Below, in pieces: positions 1 to 7,697 of a DNA stretch of 64,000 bases (positions within the stretch are counted from its first letter, which is position 1; each line of letters opens with the position of its first letter). This DNA is from Qipengyuania spongiae (GTDB lineage Bacteria; Pseudomonadota; Alphaproteobacteria; Sphingomonadales; Sphingomonadaceae): positions 2,366,501 to 2,430,500 of the forward strand of contig NZ_CP092471.1 of assembly GCF_026168555.1 (NCBI RefSeq), written 5' to 3'. Position numbers and translations under genes: made by a program. The notes under the pieces are model-generated. The model saw nothing but the letters and a program-made list of their open reading frames with translations. It ran no database searches and had not been told where the DNA came from.

Positions 1-102
1 AATTTCAAGGCCCTGTTCGAAAGCATGGAGCGTGACCAGATCAAGCGCGGCACTCTCAGCGTCGAGGAAGCAAAGAGCGTCGAAGTGGAGCCCGCGGAGT
101 GA
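1..102 (+). CDS. C-terminal end of an unidentified protein (partial)
   Basis: An open frame runs from base 1 to a TGA at 100-102 and encodes the last 33 residues of a protein whose start lies outside the window. The tail is charged (ESMERDQIKRG, then a Glu/Val-rich end) and shows no recognisable motif. The stop overlaps the GTG start of the next gene by the four bases GTGA, so the two are probably co-translated. The family cannot be named from this fragment. Confidence 0.6.
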   Translation, partial: NFKALFESMERDQIKRGTLSVEEAKSVEVEPAE

Positions 103-668
103 ACCGGCAAACTCATCCCATCAAGCTCGGCGGCGTCCACCACGCGGCCTATCGCTGCAAGGACGCCAAGGAGACGGTCGAGTGGTATCGCGACGTTCTC
201 GGCATGGAATACACCACTGCCTTTGCCGAGGATCACGTGCCGTCCACGGGGGACTACGATCCCTACATGCATGTCTTTCTAGATGCGGGGAACGGTAACA
301 TCCTCGCCTTCTTCGAGCTGCCGACGCAGAAGGGCATGGGGCGGGACGAGAACACCCCCGCCTGGGTTCAGCATCTCGCCTTCAGGGTCGGAAGTGAGGA
401 AGAACTGCTTGCCGCCAAGGAACATGTCGAGAGCCTCGGCATCGATGTCCTCGGCCCAACGCATCACGGCATCTTCAAATCGATCTATTTCTTCGATCCG
501 AACGGGCACCGGGTCGAACTCGCAGCCGATATCGGCACCGACGAACAATATGCCGAGCTGAAGCGCGTCGCGCCGCTGATGCTCGAGGAATGGAGCGAGA
601 CAAAGAAGGCACCGCGCCACGCCGACTGGCTTCACGAGCTCGCCCGCAAGGACCATGCCGAGGTCTGA
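99..668 (+). CDS. VOC (glyoxalase/dioxygenase-fold) family protein
   Basis: A 189-residue protein of the vicinal-oxygen-chelate fold. An N-terminal beta-alpha-beta module contains GGVHHAAYRCKDAKETVEWYRDV and an LDAGNGNILAFFELP strand; a second module contains WVQHLAFRVGS and IYFFDPNGHRVELA. The HH/H/E positions typical of the VOC metal site are present (His near residue 14, His in VQHLAF, Glu in RVELA). Family members include extradiol dioxygenases, glyoxalase I and lactoylglutathione lyase-like enzymes; the substrate here is unknown. The GTG start overlaps the preceding stop, suggesting a shared pathway with the truncated upstream gene. Confidence 0.85.
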   Translation: MNRQTHPIKLGGVHHAAYRCKDAKETVEWYRDVLGMEYTTAFAEDHVPSTGDYDPYMHVFLDAGNGNILAFFELPTQKGMGRDENTPAWVQHLAFRVGSEEELLAAKEHVESLGIDVLGPTHHGIFKSIYFFDPNGHRVELAADIGTDEQYAELKRVAPLMLEEWSETKKAPRHADWLHELARKDHAEV

Positions 669-726
669 CCTTTGGCGGAACTGACCCCTTTACGCCGCGT
701 TGCAGCATAAAGGGAGGCCTGAACTC

Positions 727-1599
727 GTGAATTACATCGGTACGCTGCGCGAGCAATTGCGCGAAATGGGCGTGGGTTTCGTGGCCGCCCTGCCCTCGCT
801 TGCGATCGCGCTCCTGATCGTTTTCCTGACGTGGATCGTGGCTCGCTTCGCCGTGCGCATTTCCGACATGGTGGTCGGGCGGACCGAATTGCGGGCTAGC
901 CTGAAGAATTTGATCGACACGATCGTCAAATTGGCGATCTGGGTGTTCGGCCTGTTCATCGCCGCCGTGGTGGTCATTCCCAGCCTTACGCCAGCCAGCC
1001 TTCTCGCAGGGCTCGGCATAGGTGCCGTCGCGATCGGCTTCGCTTTCCAGGACATCTTCGAGAATTTCCTTGCCGGCGTCCTCATCATGGTACGCGAAAA
1101 GATGCGGATCGGCGACGTGATCGAATGCCAGGACATCACCGGCAAGGTTGAGCACATCTCGCTGCGCGAAACCCATGTCCGGAGGCTCTCCGGCGAATTG
1201 ACGATCGTCCCCAACTCGATCCTGTTCAAGAACCCGGTCGAGATTTTCACCGATCAGGAAGAGCGGCGCCACGAAGTCGTCTGCGGCGTATCCTACGATA
1301 CCAATCTTGACCATGCGGCCGACGTGATCCGGCAGGCCGTCGAGGGGGTCGACGTGGTCCTCGCCAGCAAGGGCGTCGACATCTTCGCGCAGGAGTTCAA
1401 TTCGAGTTCCGTCGATTTCCTTATCCGCTGGTGGGCCGGTTCGACCCCGCGGGACAGCTGGGAGAGCAAGGACAAGGTCGTTCGCGCCGTCAAGGCCGGG
1501 CTGGACGATGCTGGTATCGAAATCCCCTTCCCCTACGTAACGCACACCTTCAAGGAGCGAGTGCCGCTGGGCGAGGAACCCGGCGAGACTGTCAGCTAG
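727..1599 (+). CDS. Small-conductance mechanosensitive ion channel (MscS family)
   Basis: A 290-residue inner-membrane channel expected to open under membrane tension and release solutes during hypo-osmotic shock. It has an N-terminal hydrophobic helix (AALPSLAIALLIVFL), a second helix (VKLAIWVFGLFIAAVVVIP) and the pore-lining MscS TM3 signature (LLAGLGIGAVAIGFAFQDIFENFLAG). The beta domain follows with GDVIECQDITGKVEHISLRET and the VPNS motif (TIVPNSILFKNPV). A GTG start at 727 is preferred over the upstream ATG at 700 because an AGGGAGG ribosome-binding site lies at about 711-717. It is a short MscS-type channel without extra domains. Confidence 0.9.
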   Translation: MNYIGTLREQLREMGVGFVAALPSLAIALLIVFLTWIVARFAVRISDMVVGRTELRASLKNLIDTIVKLAIWVFGLFIAAVVVIPSLTPASLLAGLGIGAVAIGFAFQDIFENFLAGVLIMVREKMRIGDVIECQDITGKVEHISLRETHVRRLSGELTIVPNSILFKNPVEIFTDQEERRHEVVCGVSYDTNLDHAADVIRQAVEGVDVVLASKGVDIFAQEFNSSSVDFLIRWWAGSTPRDSWESKDKVVRAVKAGLDDAGIEIPFPYVTHTFKERVPLGEEPGETVS

Positions 1600-1622
1600 A
1601 GCGAAATATGCCAGCCGCAAGC

Positions 1623-1649
1623 GTTCGGGTCTGGTTCGCCAGGCCGAAC
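1623..1649. terminator. Hairpin between convergent mscS-type gene and copB
   Basis: GTTCGG...CCGAAC arms with an inner TCTGG/CCAGG pairing form a stem with a TTCG loop in the 75-base gap between two convergent genes. There is no clear T-run on either strand, so a role as a bidirectional terminator is only a suggestion. Confidence 0.3.
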
Positions 1650-1674
1650 AGGGGGAAGCGATGGCAATTTCGAC

Positions 1675-2709
1675 TTAGAACCAGAACCTTACACCGAGAA
1701 CATAGTTGGTTACGCTCGGATCCTGCTGACGGGCGCGTGCGTAATCCGCGCCCCGCCCTAATTTCCATTCTTGTTCGATCCCTAAATAGGGCGCGAATTC
1801 GCGGGCGATTTCGTAGCGTAGGTGTAGACCCATCTCGACATTGTTGATTCCCCCACCGATGCCGAGCTCGGGTACGTCCTGCGCCGCTAGCGCGATCTCG
1901 GCACGGGGCTGGACGACCAGGCGCTGGGTCATGCGTTGGTCGAGCTCGACCTCGACCTTGGCGGTGAAATCCCCTTTGTTCGACACGAGGAGATCTCCCT
2001 CGATTTCGAACAAATAGGGGGCAATGCCCTGTATGCCAATGTCCAGATAGGTACGGCTGGGGCCGTTCAAATCCTGGCGCGCACCGGCCTGGAGATCGAA
2101 CCAGGGGGAGATCGCGCGTCCGTAAAGGAGGGCGATGTCGGCATCCCCGACTCCATCTGCGAAACTGCCTTCGCCTTCGGATTCTACCCACACCCGGTTG
2201 ATGTCGCCGCCATACCAGGCATCGCCGTCCCACAAATACCCGTCGTCGCCTTCGCGCGCCCGAAATTCGAAGCGATCGAGGAGGAGGCCTGCGGTCAGCA
2301 TGCCGCCATTCTCCCGCGCCAGTGCGGCGCGGCTGGCGCGCATGGCTTCGGCGCCCCAGATAGCATCGGCAGCGGTCGGCGGCCCGGACCCGACGGCTGC
2401 GGGCGGCGGCGCGATCGGGATCTCAGGGGCTGAGTCTGGATCTGATCCATGGTCCATCTGGCCATGACCTATGCTCGAATGATCCATATCGTCGTGGTCC
2501 ATTTCCACCTGACCGAGCGGAGCCGGATCGTCGGGGGCGCAGCTGTCCTCTGCCGCGGCATGGCCCATGGCGCGATGGCGAGCCGCTTCGGCTTCGCATT
2601 CGTCCTGCGACGATGCGGCGTGCGCCCCGTGGCCGGCATGGGATTGCGCGAGGGCCGGTACGGCAATGGTGACCAGAACGAGCGCAGTGAAGTTTACGGC
2701 GCGGCTCAT
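1675..2709 (-). CDS. copB: Copper resistance protein B (outer-membrane, CopB/PcoB family)
   Basis: A 344-residue protein with a Sec signal peptide ending near VPALAQ. A His/Met/Asp-rich stretch of about 70 residues follows (SHAGHGAHAA, then MDHDDMDH and GHGQMDHGSD), as expected for a periplasmic copper-binding segment. The rest is a CopB/PcoB beta-barrel: GGMLTAGLLLDRFEFR, GEGSFADGVGDADIALLYGR, and a typical outer-membrane C-terminus ending in Phe (YVLGVRFWF). It is thought to sequester or export copper across the outer membrane together with CopA. Its ATG overlaps the copA stop by four bases, so copA-copB is a translationally coupled operon. Confidence 0.92.
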   Translation of the reverse strand: MSRAVNFTALVLVTIAVPALAQSHAGHGAHAASSQDECEAEAARHRAMGHAAAEDSCAPDDPAPLGQVEMDHDDMDHSSIGHGQMDHGSDPDSAPEIPIAPPPAAVGSGPPTAADAIWGAEAMRASRAALARENGGMLTAGLLLDRFEFRAREGDDGYLWDGDAWYGGDINRVWVESEGEGSFADGVGDADIALLYGRAISPWFDLQAGARQDLNGPSRTYLDIGIQGIAPYLFEIEGDLLVSNKGDFTAKVEVELDQRMTQRLVVQPRAEIALAAQDVPELGIGGGINNVEMGLHLRYEIAREFAPYLGIEQEWKLGRGADYARARQQDPSVTNYVLGVRFWF

Positions 2710-4508
2710 CCGGCCGCTCCCGCCGCTCCGCCGGACTGCGCGACGCTGACCACCTGAAACATGCCCGAATGCATGTGATAGAGCAGGTGGCAGTGGAACG
2801 CCCAGTCTCCGGGTTCGTCCGCCGTCAGGTCGAACTGCGCATAGCCGCCCGGCTGCACGATCATGGTGTGCTTCTGCGGCTGGAAACCTTCGGGCGCCCC
2901 GTTCACCAGTTCGAAGAAGTGACCGTGGAGATGGATGGGGTGGGCCATCATGGTATTGTTGACCAGCTTGACCCGGACCCGCTCGTCATAGGCGAAGCGG
3001 ATCGGATGATCGGTGACGGAGGAGTATTTCTCCCCGTCGAACGACCACATGTAGCGCTCCATGTTTCCCGTCAGGTGAATTTCGAGCATGCGCGAGGGCG
3101 TGCGCGGATCATCGTTCCGCTTCAGCGCGACGAGATCCTTGTAGGTCAGGACCCTGTGCGGCACCGTGTCGAGCCCGATACCGGGATCGCCCATCCGGTC
3201 GACCGGGTTCATCGCCACCATGTCGATGCCGGGACCGACCTCCACCGTGGGAGGCAGCCTGGAGGTATCGCGCATGTCCATTCCGCTCATGTCCATGCTC
3301 TCCATAGGCTCGGGCGCGGTAGTCTTCGCGGGCATGGAATGGTCCATTTGCGAATGGTCCATCTCGTCACCCTTTGCGCCGTGATCCATGCCGCCATGGT
3401 TCATCCCCATGTCGGCCATCGTCAGCAGAGGCGGATCGCGCAGGGCTGGCACGGGCGCGCGGGCCCCCGGCCTGCTCGCCAGCGTCGCCACTGCCATGCC
3501 GGACCGGTCCATTGCCTCGGCGACGATCGTCATCGCCTCGCCCCTCGGCTCCACCACGATGTCGTAAGTCTCCGCCGTGCCGATCTGGAATTCCTGCACC
3601 GGTACCGGGCGAACGTTCAGCCCATCGGCGGCGACCACTTGGATCTTCGCACCCGGAATGCGGACATTGAAGAAGCTCATCGCACTGCCATTGATGACGC
3701 GGATGCGCACCCGTTCGCCAGGATTGAATAGGTATTCCAGCCCTTCTTGCGGGCCGTGCCCGTTGGCAAGGTAGGTGTATGTGGAACCCGTCACATCCAG
3801 GATGTCGGTCGCCATCATCCGCATCCGGCCCCACATCCGCCGTTGCCCGGCCTCCAGCGGATAGTCGTCGGTGAAGCTGGTCTGCTGGTAGTTGAAGTAG
3901 CCCTCGCCCTTCTTCAGCTTGTCCATGATCGCGTGCGGATGCATCGGTGTGAATTCGCTTAGCAGCATCACGTAGTCGCGGTCCGCCTGCACCGGATCGG
4001 GTTCGATAGGATCGACCACGATCGGGCCGTAATGCCCCGCCTGTTCCTGCAGGTTCGAATGAGAATGCCACCAATAGGTGCCAGCCTGGCGTACCGGGAA
4101 TTCGGCGGTGAAACTCGCGCCTGGCGAAATGCCGGGGAAACTGACGCCCGGCACTCCATCCAGATGGAACGGAACGAGCAGGCCGTGCCAATGGATGGAG
4201 GTATCCTCGGTCAGCGCGTTGTGGACATTGAGCCGGACCGTGGTGCCCTCCTTCAGTCGCAGTAGCGGGCCAGGGACGCTCCCGTTGACGGCGACCGTGT
4301 GCCCGCGGCGGCCTTCGACCACGCGCATTCCCTCACTCACGGTCAGGTCGATGTGGGTGCCCGACACTTCGTCGAACCCGGTGCGGACCGCGCCGCCGTG
4401 TTGGGTCAGCGAAGCGCCGCGAGCCCAGGCGGGCATCGCGCCGAATACGCCCGCGCCAACTATTCCGGCGCCCATCAGCCGGCGGCGGGAAAGCATCATT
4501 TTCGGCAT
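2706..4508 (-). CDS. copA: Copper resistance multicopper oxidase CopA/PcoA
   Basis: A periplasmic multicopper oxidase of 600 residues that probably oxidises Cu(I) to the less toxic Cu(II). A twin-arginine signal (SRRRLMGAGIVGAGVFG) implies folded export. The first cupredoxin domain carries IHWHG and YWWHSH, and the C-terminal domain carries HPIHLHGHFFEL and HCHLLYHMHSGM; together these supply the type 1, 2 and 3 copper ligands. A Met/His-rich insert in the middle (MGMNHGGMDHG, then MDHSQMDHSM and MDMSGMDM) is typical of PcoA. The start at 4508 is chosen because AAGGAG lies ten bases upstream; an upstream in-frame codon at 4550 would overlap the operator region. Confidence 0.93.
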   Translation of the reverse strand: MPKMMLSRRRLMGAGIVGAGVFGAMPAWARGASLTQHGGAVRTGFDEVSGTHIDLTVSEGMRVVEGRRGHTVAVNGSVPGPLLRLKEGTTVRLNVHNALTEDTSIHWHGLLVPFHLDGVPGVSFPGISPGASFTAEFPVRQAGTYWWHSHSNLQEQAGHYGPIVVDPIEPDPVQADRDYVMLLSEFTPMHPHAIMDKLKKGEGYFNYQQTSFTDDYPLEAGQRRMWGRMRMMATDILDVTGSTYTYLANGHGPQEGLEYLFNPGERVRIRVINGSAMSFFNVRIPGAKIQVVAADGLNVRPVPVQEFQIGTAETYDIVVEPRGEAMTIVAEAMDRSGMAVATLASRPGARAPVPALRDPPLLTMADMGMNHGGMDHGAKGDEMDHSQMDHSMPAKTTAPEPMESMDMSGMDMRDTSRLPPTVEVGPGIDMVAMNPVDRMGDPGIGLDTVPHRVLTYKDLVALKRNDDPRTPSRMLEIHLTGNMERYMWSFDGEKYSSVTDHPIRFAYDERVRVKLVNNTMMAHPIHLHGHFFELVNGAPEGFQPQKHTMIVQPGGYAQFDLTADEPGDWAFHCHLLYHMHSGMFQVVSVAQSGGAAGAAG

Positions 4509-4540
4509 GGGTATTGCAACTCCTTCGCAAGGGTCGATAT

Positions 4541-4580
4541 ATACCCCCATGGAGTATTACAAGATACCCGGAAGGGTATC
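4541..4580. promoter_or_regulatory. Two CsoR-type operator palindromes between copA and csoR
   Basis: A perfect palindrome GATACCCGGAAGGGTATC lies at 4563-4580. A related imperfect one, ATACCCCCATGGAGTAT, lies at 4541-4557, with centres about 22 bases apart. Both resemble the TACCC...GGGTA operators of copper-sensing CsoR proteins. They sit between the divergent copA and csoR starts, so CsoR binding would repress both transcripts until copper releases it. Confidence 0.6.
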
Positions 4581-4602
4581 AGAAAGAAGGAGTGTGGAGC
4601 AG

Positions 4603-4878
4603 GTGTCGACTGACCAGTCCAATCGGATCGTCAACCGCCTCCGTCGGATCGAAGGGCAAGTTCGCGGGGTCGCTCAGATGGTGGAGGACGACCGCTACTG
4701 CATCGACATCCTTACCCAGATGCAGGCGGTCAAAGCCGCGCTGGATCGTGCGGAAAGCGCGATCCTGAAGCGCCACGCTGCATGCTGCGTCGCCGAAGCC
4801 ATTGCGAGCGGCGACGAGGAAGAACAGCGCAAGAAATTCGGCGAACTGGTCGACCTGTTCGAGAAGGCCAAACGATGA
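4603..4878 (+). CDS. csoR: Copper-sensing CsoR-family transcriptional repressor
   Basis: A 91-residue all-helical repressor of the CsoR/RcnR/FrmR family, with NRLRRIEGQVRG as the family hallmark. Metal ligands fit the copper-type C-H-C pattern: Cys33 in DDRYCIDIL, His58 and Cys62 in KRHAACCV, with the same His-x3-Cys spacing as in CsoR. The formaldehyde sensor FrmR and nickel sensor RcnR use other residues. The GTG start at 4603 is preferred because AAGGAG lies at 4587-4592; a longer reading from ATG 4549 would translate through the operator. It lies divergent to copAB and probably controls it. Confidence 0.85.
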   Translation: MSTDQSNRIVNRLRRIEGQVRGVAQMVEDDRYCIDILTQMQAVKAALDRAESAILKRHAACCVAEAIASGDEEEQRKKFGELVDLFEKAKR

Positions 4879-4919
4879 ACCCCGCCGGTTCCCTCCACTC
4901 TGGAAAAAGGATTCGTTCC

Positions 4920-5222
4920 ATGTCAGCACTGAGCTGCCCCGCCATCGCCCACCGTTCCCTTGCCGGAGTGCTCGCTCCTGGAGGGACGCTGACCGCTTGC
5001 GCTGCACAGGCAACGGACGTCACAATGTATCGCGAGCCCTATCGCGGGCTTCGGCGCGTCTGGACCGAGCGGCCGGCAGGCGCGGAGGGTCTCGCCGTAC
5101 CAGGAATCCCGAAGGGTTCGTCGGCCATCAAGCATCGCGATCATTTTGAGACGTTCGACGCCATTTCCGTCGGGACGAATGGTCTCAGCGTCCGGTCCAG
5201 TCGTCCCGGGAACGTCTCATGA
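4920..5222 (+). pseudogene. Decayed DUF411-like periplasmic metal-binding protein
   Basis: An open frame of 100 codons with an AAGGA site eight bases upstream whose stop overlaps the next start (ATGA). Its N-terminal half reads like a DUF411 protein: a hydrophobic leader, then ATDVTMYREPYRG where intact relatives have a CGCC metal-binding motif after the Pro. Here the cysteines are missing, and a short recognisable stretch (VWTER, AIKH) gives way to unrelated sequence with no DUF411 C-terminus. I read it as a truncated, frameshifted remnant. It could instead be a short unrelated gene; the identification rests on a brief match recalled from memory. Confidence 0.45.
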
Positions 5223-5974
5223 GCGCAAGGACCGCGACCGTGTACCGGATGGTCATGCCAAAGCATGTCTGCCCCTATGGCCTCAAGACGATCGACTTGC
5301 TTGAACGCGAGGGTTTCGCGATCGAGGACCATCACCTCGAGACGCGCGAGGAAACCGACGCCTTCAAGGAAAAGCACGGGGTCAAGACCACGCCGCAGAC
5401 CTTTATCGAAGGCAAGCGGATTGGCGGCTACGATGATCTGCGAAAGCATTTCGGCAAGTCTGTCCAGAAGGACGGGGGGACCAGCTATCAGCCGGTGATC
5501 GCCATCTTCGGCGTGGCCTTCCTGCTCGGCCTTGCGATCAGCTGGTATGTGTTCGATACGGTCTTCACCGTTCAGGCGATCGAATGGTTCGTCAGCCTGT
5601 CGATGGCGCTGCTCGCGATCCAGAAGCTGCAGGACATCCGCAGCTTCTCGACCATGTTCCTCAATTACGACCTGCTGGCGCGGCGCTGGGTTCGCTACGG
5701 TTATATCTACCCCTTCGGCGAGGCGCTGGCAGGTATCCTGATGGTCGCGCACGCTCTTCCGATCGTCTCGGTGCCGGTATCGCTGTTCATCGGCACCGTC
5801 GGCGCTGTCAGCGTGTTCAAGGCGGTCTATGTCGACAAACGGGAGCTCAAATGCGCCTGCGTCGGCGGCGGCAGTAATGTTCCGCTGGGCTTCGTCTCGC
5901 TGACCGAGAACCTGTTCATGATCGGCATGGGCCTGTGGATGGGCGCCAAAGCGCTTGGCTGGGTGGAGCTGTAA
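5219..5974 (+). CDS. Glutaredoxin-MauE (DoxX-like) membrane fusion protein
   Basis: A 251-residue fusion. Residues 1-85 form a glutaredoxin-like domain with VCPYGLKTIDLL and a TTPQTFIEGKRIGGYDDL cis-proline region. Residues 95-251 form a four-helix MauE-type domain with AIFGVAFLLGLAISWYVF, a YPFGEALAGILM helix, a CACVGG cysteine pair near 212-214 and a VPLGFVSLTEN signature. MauE proteins relate to DsbB/VKOR-like membrane thiol carriers, so this may handle thiol redox during copper stress. The glutaredoxin site is C-P-Y-G, lacking the second cysteine. It sits behind csoR and probably belongs to the copper regulon. Confidence 0.8.
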   Translation: MSARTATVYRMVMPKHVCPYGLKTIDLLEREGFAIEDHHLETREETDAFKEKHGVKTTPQTFIEGKRIGGYDDLRKHFGKSVQKDGGTSYQPVIAIFGVAFLLGLAISWYVFDTVFTVQAIEWFVSLSMALLAIQKLQDIRSFSTMFLNYDLLARRWVRYGYIYPFGEALAGILMVAHALPIVSVPVSLFIGTVGAVSVFKAVYVDKRELKCACVGGGSNVPLGFVSLTENLFMIGMGLWMGAKALGWVEL

Positions 5975-5988
5975 GAAAGAAGACAATA

Positions 5989-6343
5989 ATGGACCGATCT
6001 TCCGGATATTCAGACGGCGGCAGCTCCTATTGACGCTTCATGGCGATGGTCGCGACTTCGACCGCGGTCATGTTCGGCCTCATGTGGCCGAACACTCTTG
6101 AGCTGAACCACGTGTTCTGGAGCGGGACGCGGTTTTGGATGGCTTTCATGATGGACGACGCAATGATGATCGTCGCTGCTATTCATGTGAAGCATGTATC
6201 GCGACAGAGACAAGAACATCATCATCCTAAGTGTCGGAGCGCTGGTGTTCGCGGTTACCCTCTGGCTTGTCCGCAGCCAGGCGACCGTCGACGACCAAGA
6301 ATATGTGTCGGCGATGATCCCGCATCACTCGACCGCATCATGA
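5989..6343 (+). pseudogene. Disrupted DUF305-type membrane protein gene
   Basis: Reading from ATG 5989 gives MDRSSGYSDGGSSY, then a TGA at 6031. The same frame continues with RFMAMVATSTAVMFGLM and TRFWMAFMMD. From ATG 6194 the match moves to another frame: MYRDRDKNIIILSVGALVF, then WLVRSQATVDDQEYVSAMIPHHS before a stop at 6341. In intact relatives these parts form one protein with three membrane helices and the DUF305 IPHHS copper-binding region. So there is one nonsense change, one frameshift near 6185 and loss of the C-terminal domain. A 108-residue frame at 6040-6366 spans part of it but is chimeric. Confidence 0.75.
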
Positions 6344-6352
6344 GCACAGATG

Positions 6353-7675
6353 TCACTGCCCCGTGAGCAGAACCAAAGGAATGCGGAGCGACGTTCGCAG
6401 ATCGGCCGCGTCTTCCGTTGCTCCGACCTCCACTGACCAGTTCACGCTGACCCGCTCTGTCGCCCGGTAGGTCACGCCGAAGAGCAGGCGACCGATCTGG
6501 AGGTCGCGCGAGGTGGTCTCACGCATTTCGGACCAGTTCTGGTTTTCTTCCAGCAAGCGTGTGCGAGTCAGCGTTCCGAAGGCCCAACTATGGGCATAGC
6601 CCAGATTGAGCGTGGTGCGCTGATTGAACGAGATGCCGATGCCGGCAGAGGCGGAAAGGGCATCGCCGGGGTCGACATAGGTGATGTTGACCGGCGGGAT
6701 CGTGGTGTCGACATCCTTGCCGAAATTGAAGGTGTACCCAAGTGTGCCGAACAGCACGACCGGGTCACTGGGCAGGATCGCGGTGAGACTGGGCGAAAGA
6801 CCGTAAAAGCCTGCCCCCGTCGTGGCGCGGCTGGGCCGGCCCAAATCGTCGCGGGACACGCTGAAGGGCTCCGATCCGGTCGGTATGACGCCTTGCAGAT
6901 TGGCGATGACATACGGGTTGCCGCGGCTTCCGTCGATGAGCTGGTAGCGGGCCGTCAGTTCCAGATCGCCGATACCCGAACCATCCACCGAACTGTCGAT
7001 CGTCGCGGCCGCATCGTTCTGCGTGCTGCCCGCGATCGGTGCAACGATGGAAGTATCGTTGCGATAGATGAGCGGAAGGCGTGCGCCTATCTCCAGGCGA
7101 TCGGTCAGCCCGTAGCGCAAGGCAAAGGACTCGGTGAGAATATCCTGCCGGCTCTCGTTGATGTCGAACACGCCGACCAGCACGGCCTCGACCAGTTCCA
7201 CTCCGCGAAAGACCGCCCGGCTGCGGTCTGCGCGAGTATAGTCCAGCTGCACCTCGCCTGTCAGTTGGCCTTTGCGCGTGACCACGCTTCCCTGATTGTC
7301 GAGAACGGCGAGTTCGATCGGTCTGTCGCTGTCCTCCGGCGCCTGCCCGACACGTTCCAAGGGTATCGGAGCCTGCTGGATCGAGCCCGGATCACCCGGA
7401 GCGCCGGGAGCGCTGCCTTGCGCCGCTGCAATCGCCGGCGCAGCCGGAGAGGGCACGGGGCCGCTGGCTATGTCTCCGGTCATCTGTTGCCGCAACTCGG
7501 CGATCTCCTGCGCCTGGCGGTCGAGTTGCTGTTGCTGGCGACCGATCTGTTCGAGCGCCTGTTCCAGACGATCCTCGAGCGTCGCCTCCGCGGAGCCGGT
7601 CGTCCTATCCTGAGCAGCCAGAGGTCCCGCGAGGAACAGCGTGCTCGCGAAACATCCCGATAGAATTCTTTTCAT
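6353..7675 (-). CDS. FapF-like outer-membrane barrel with N-terminal coiled coil
   Basis: A 440-residue exported protein with a signal peptide ending near LAGPLAAQ. Residues about 30-68 form a Gln/Glu-rich coiled coil (EDRLEQALEQIGRQQQQLD and following), then a Pro/Ala-rich linker. The remaining ~300 residues show alternating beta strands of an outer-membrane transporter (GEVQLDYTRADRSRAVF, SFALRYGLTDRLEIGARLP, LFGTLGYTFNFG). Signal, coiled coil, linker and barrel in this order match FapF, the trimeric channel that exports amyloid subunits in Pseudomonas. It is the last gene of the cluster, as fapF is. Identity is by architecture and gene order; the generic description is phenol-degradation meta-pathway-type transporter. 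Confidence 0.7.
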   Translation of the reverse strand: MKRILSGCFASTLFLAGPLAAQDRTTGSAEATLEDRLEQALEQIGRQQQQLDRQAQEIAELRQQMTGDIASGPVPSPAAPAIAAAQGSAPGAPGDPGSIQQAPIPLERVGQAPEDSDRPIELAVLDNQGSVVTRKGQLTGEVQLDYTRADRSRAVFRGVELVEAVLVGVFDINESRQDILTESFALRYGLTDRLEIGARLPLIYRNDTSIVAPIAGSTQNDAAATIDSSVDGSGIGDLELTARYQLIDGSRGNPYVIANLQGVIPTGSEPFSVSRDDLGRPSRATTGAGFYGLSPSLTAILPSDPVVLFGTLGYTFNFGKDVDTTIPPVNITYVDPGDALSASAGIGISFNQRTTLNLGYAHSWAFGTLTRTRLLEENQNWSEMRETTSRDLQIGRLLFGVTYRATERVSVNWSVEVGATEDAADLRTSLRIPLVLLTGQ

Positions 7676-7697
7676 GCACACCCCCTGATCCCTGTGG

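Noticed and set aside
6040..6366. An intact 108-residue protein in the DUF305 remnant
   Set aside because: It joins one true segment to frameshifted sequence; the authentic continuation lies in another frame.
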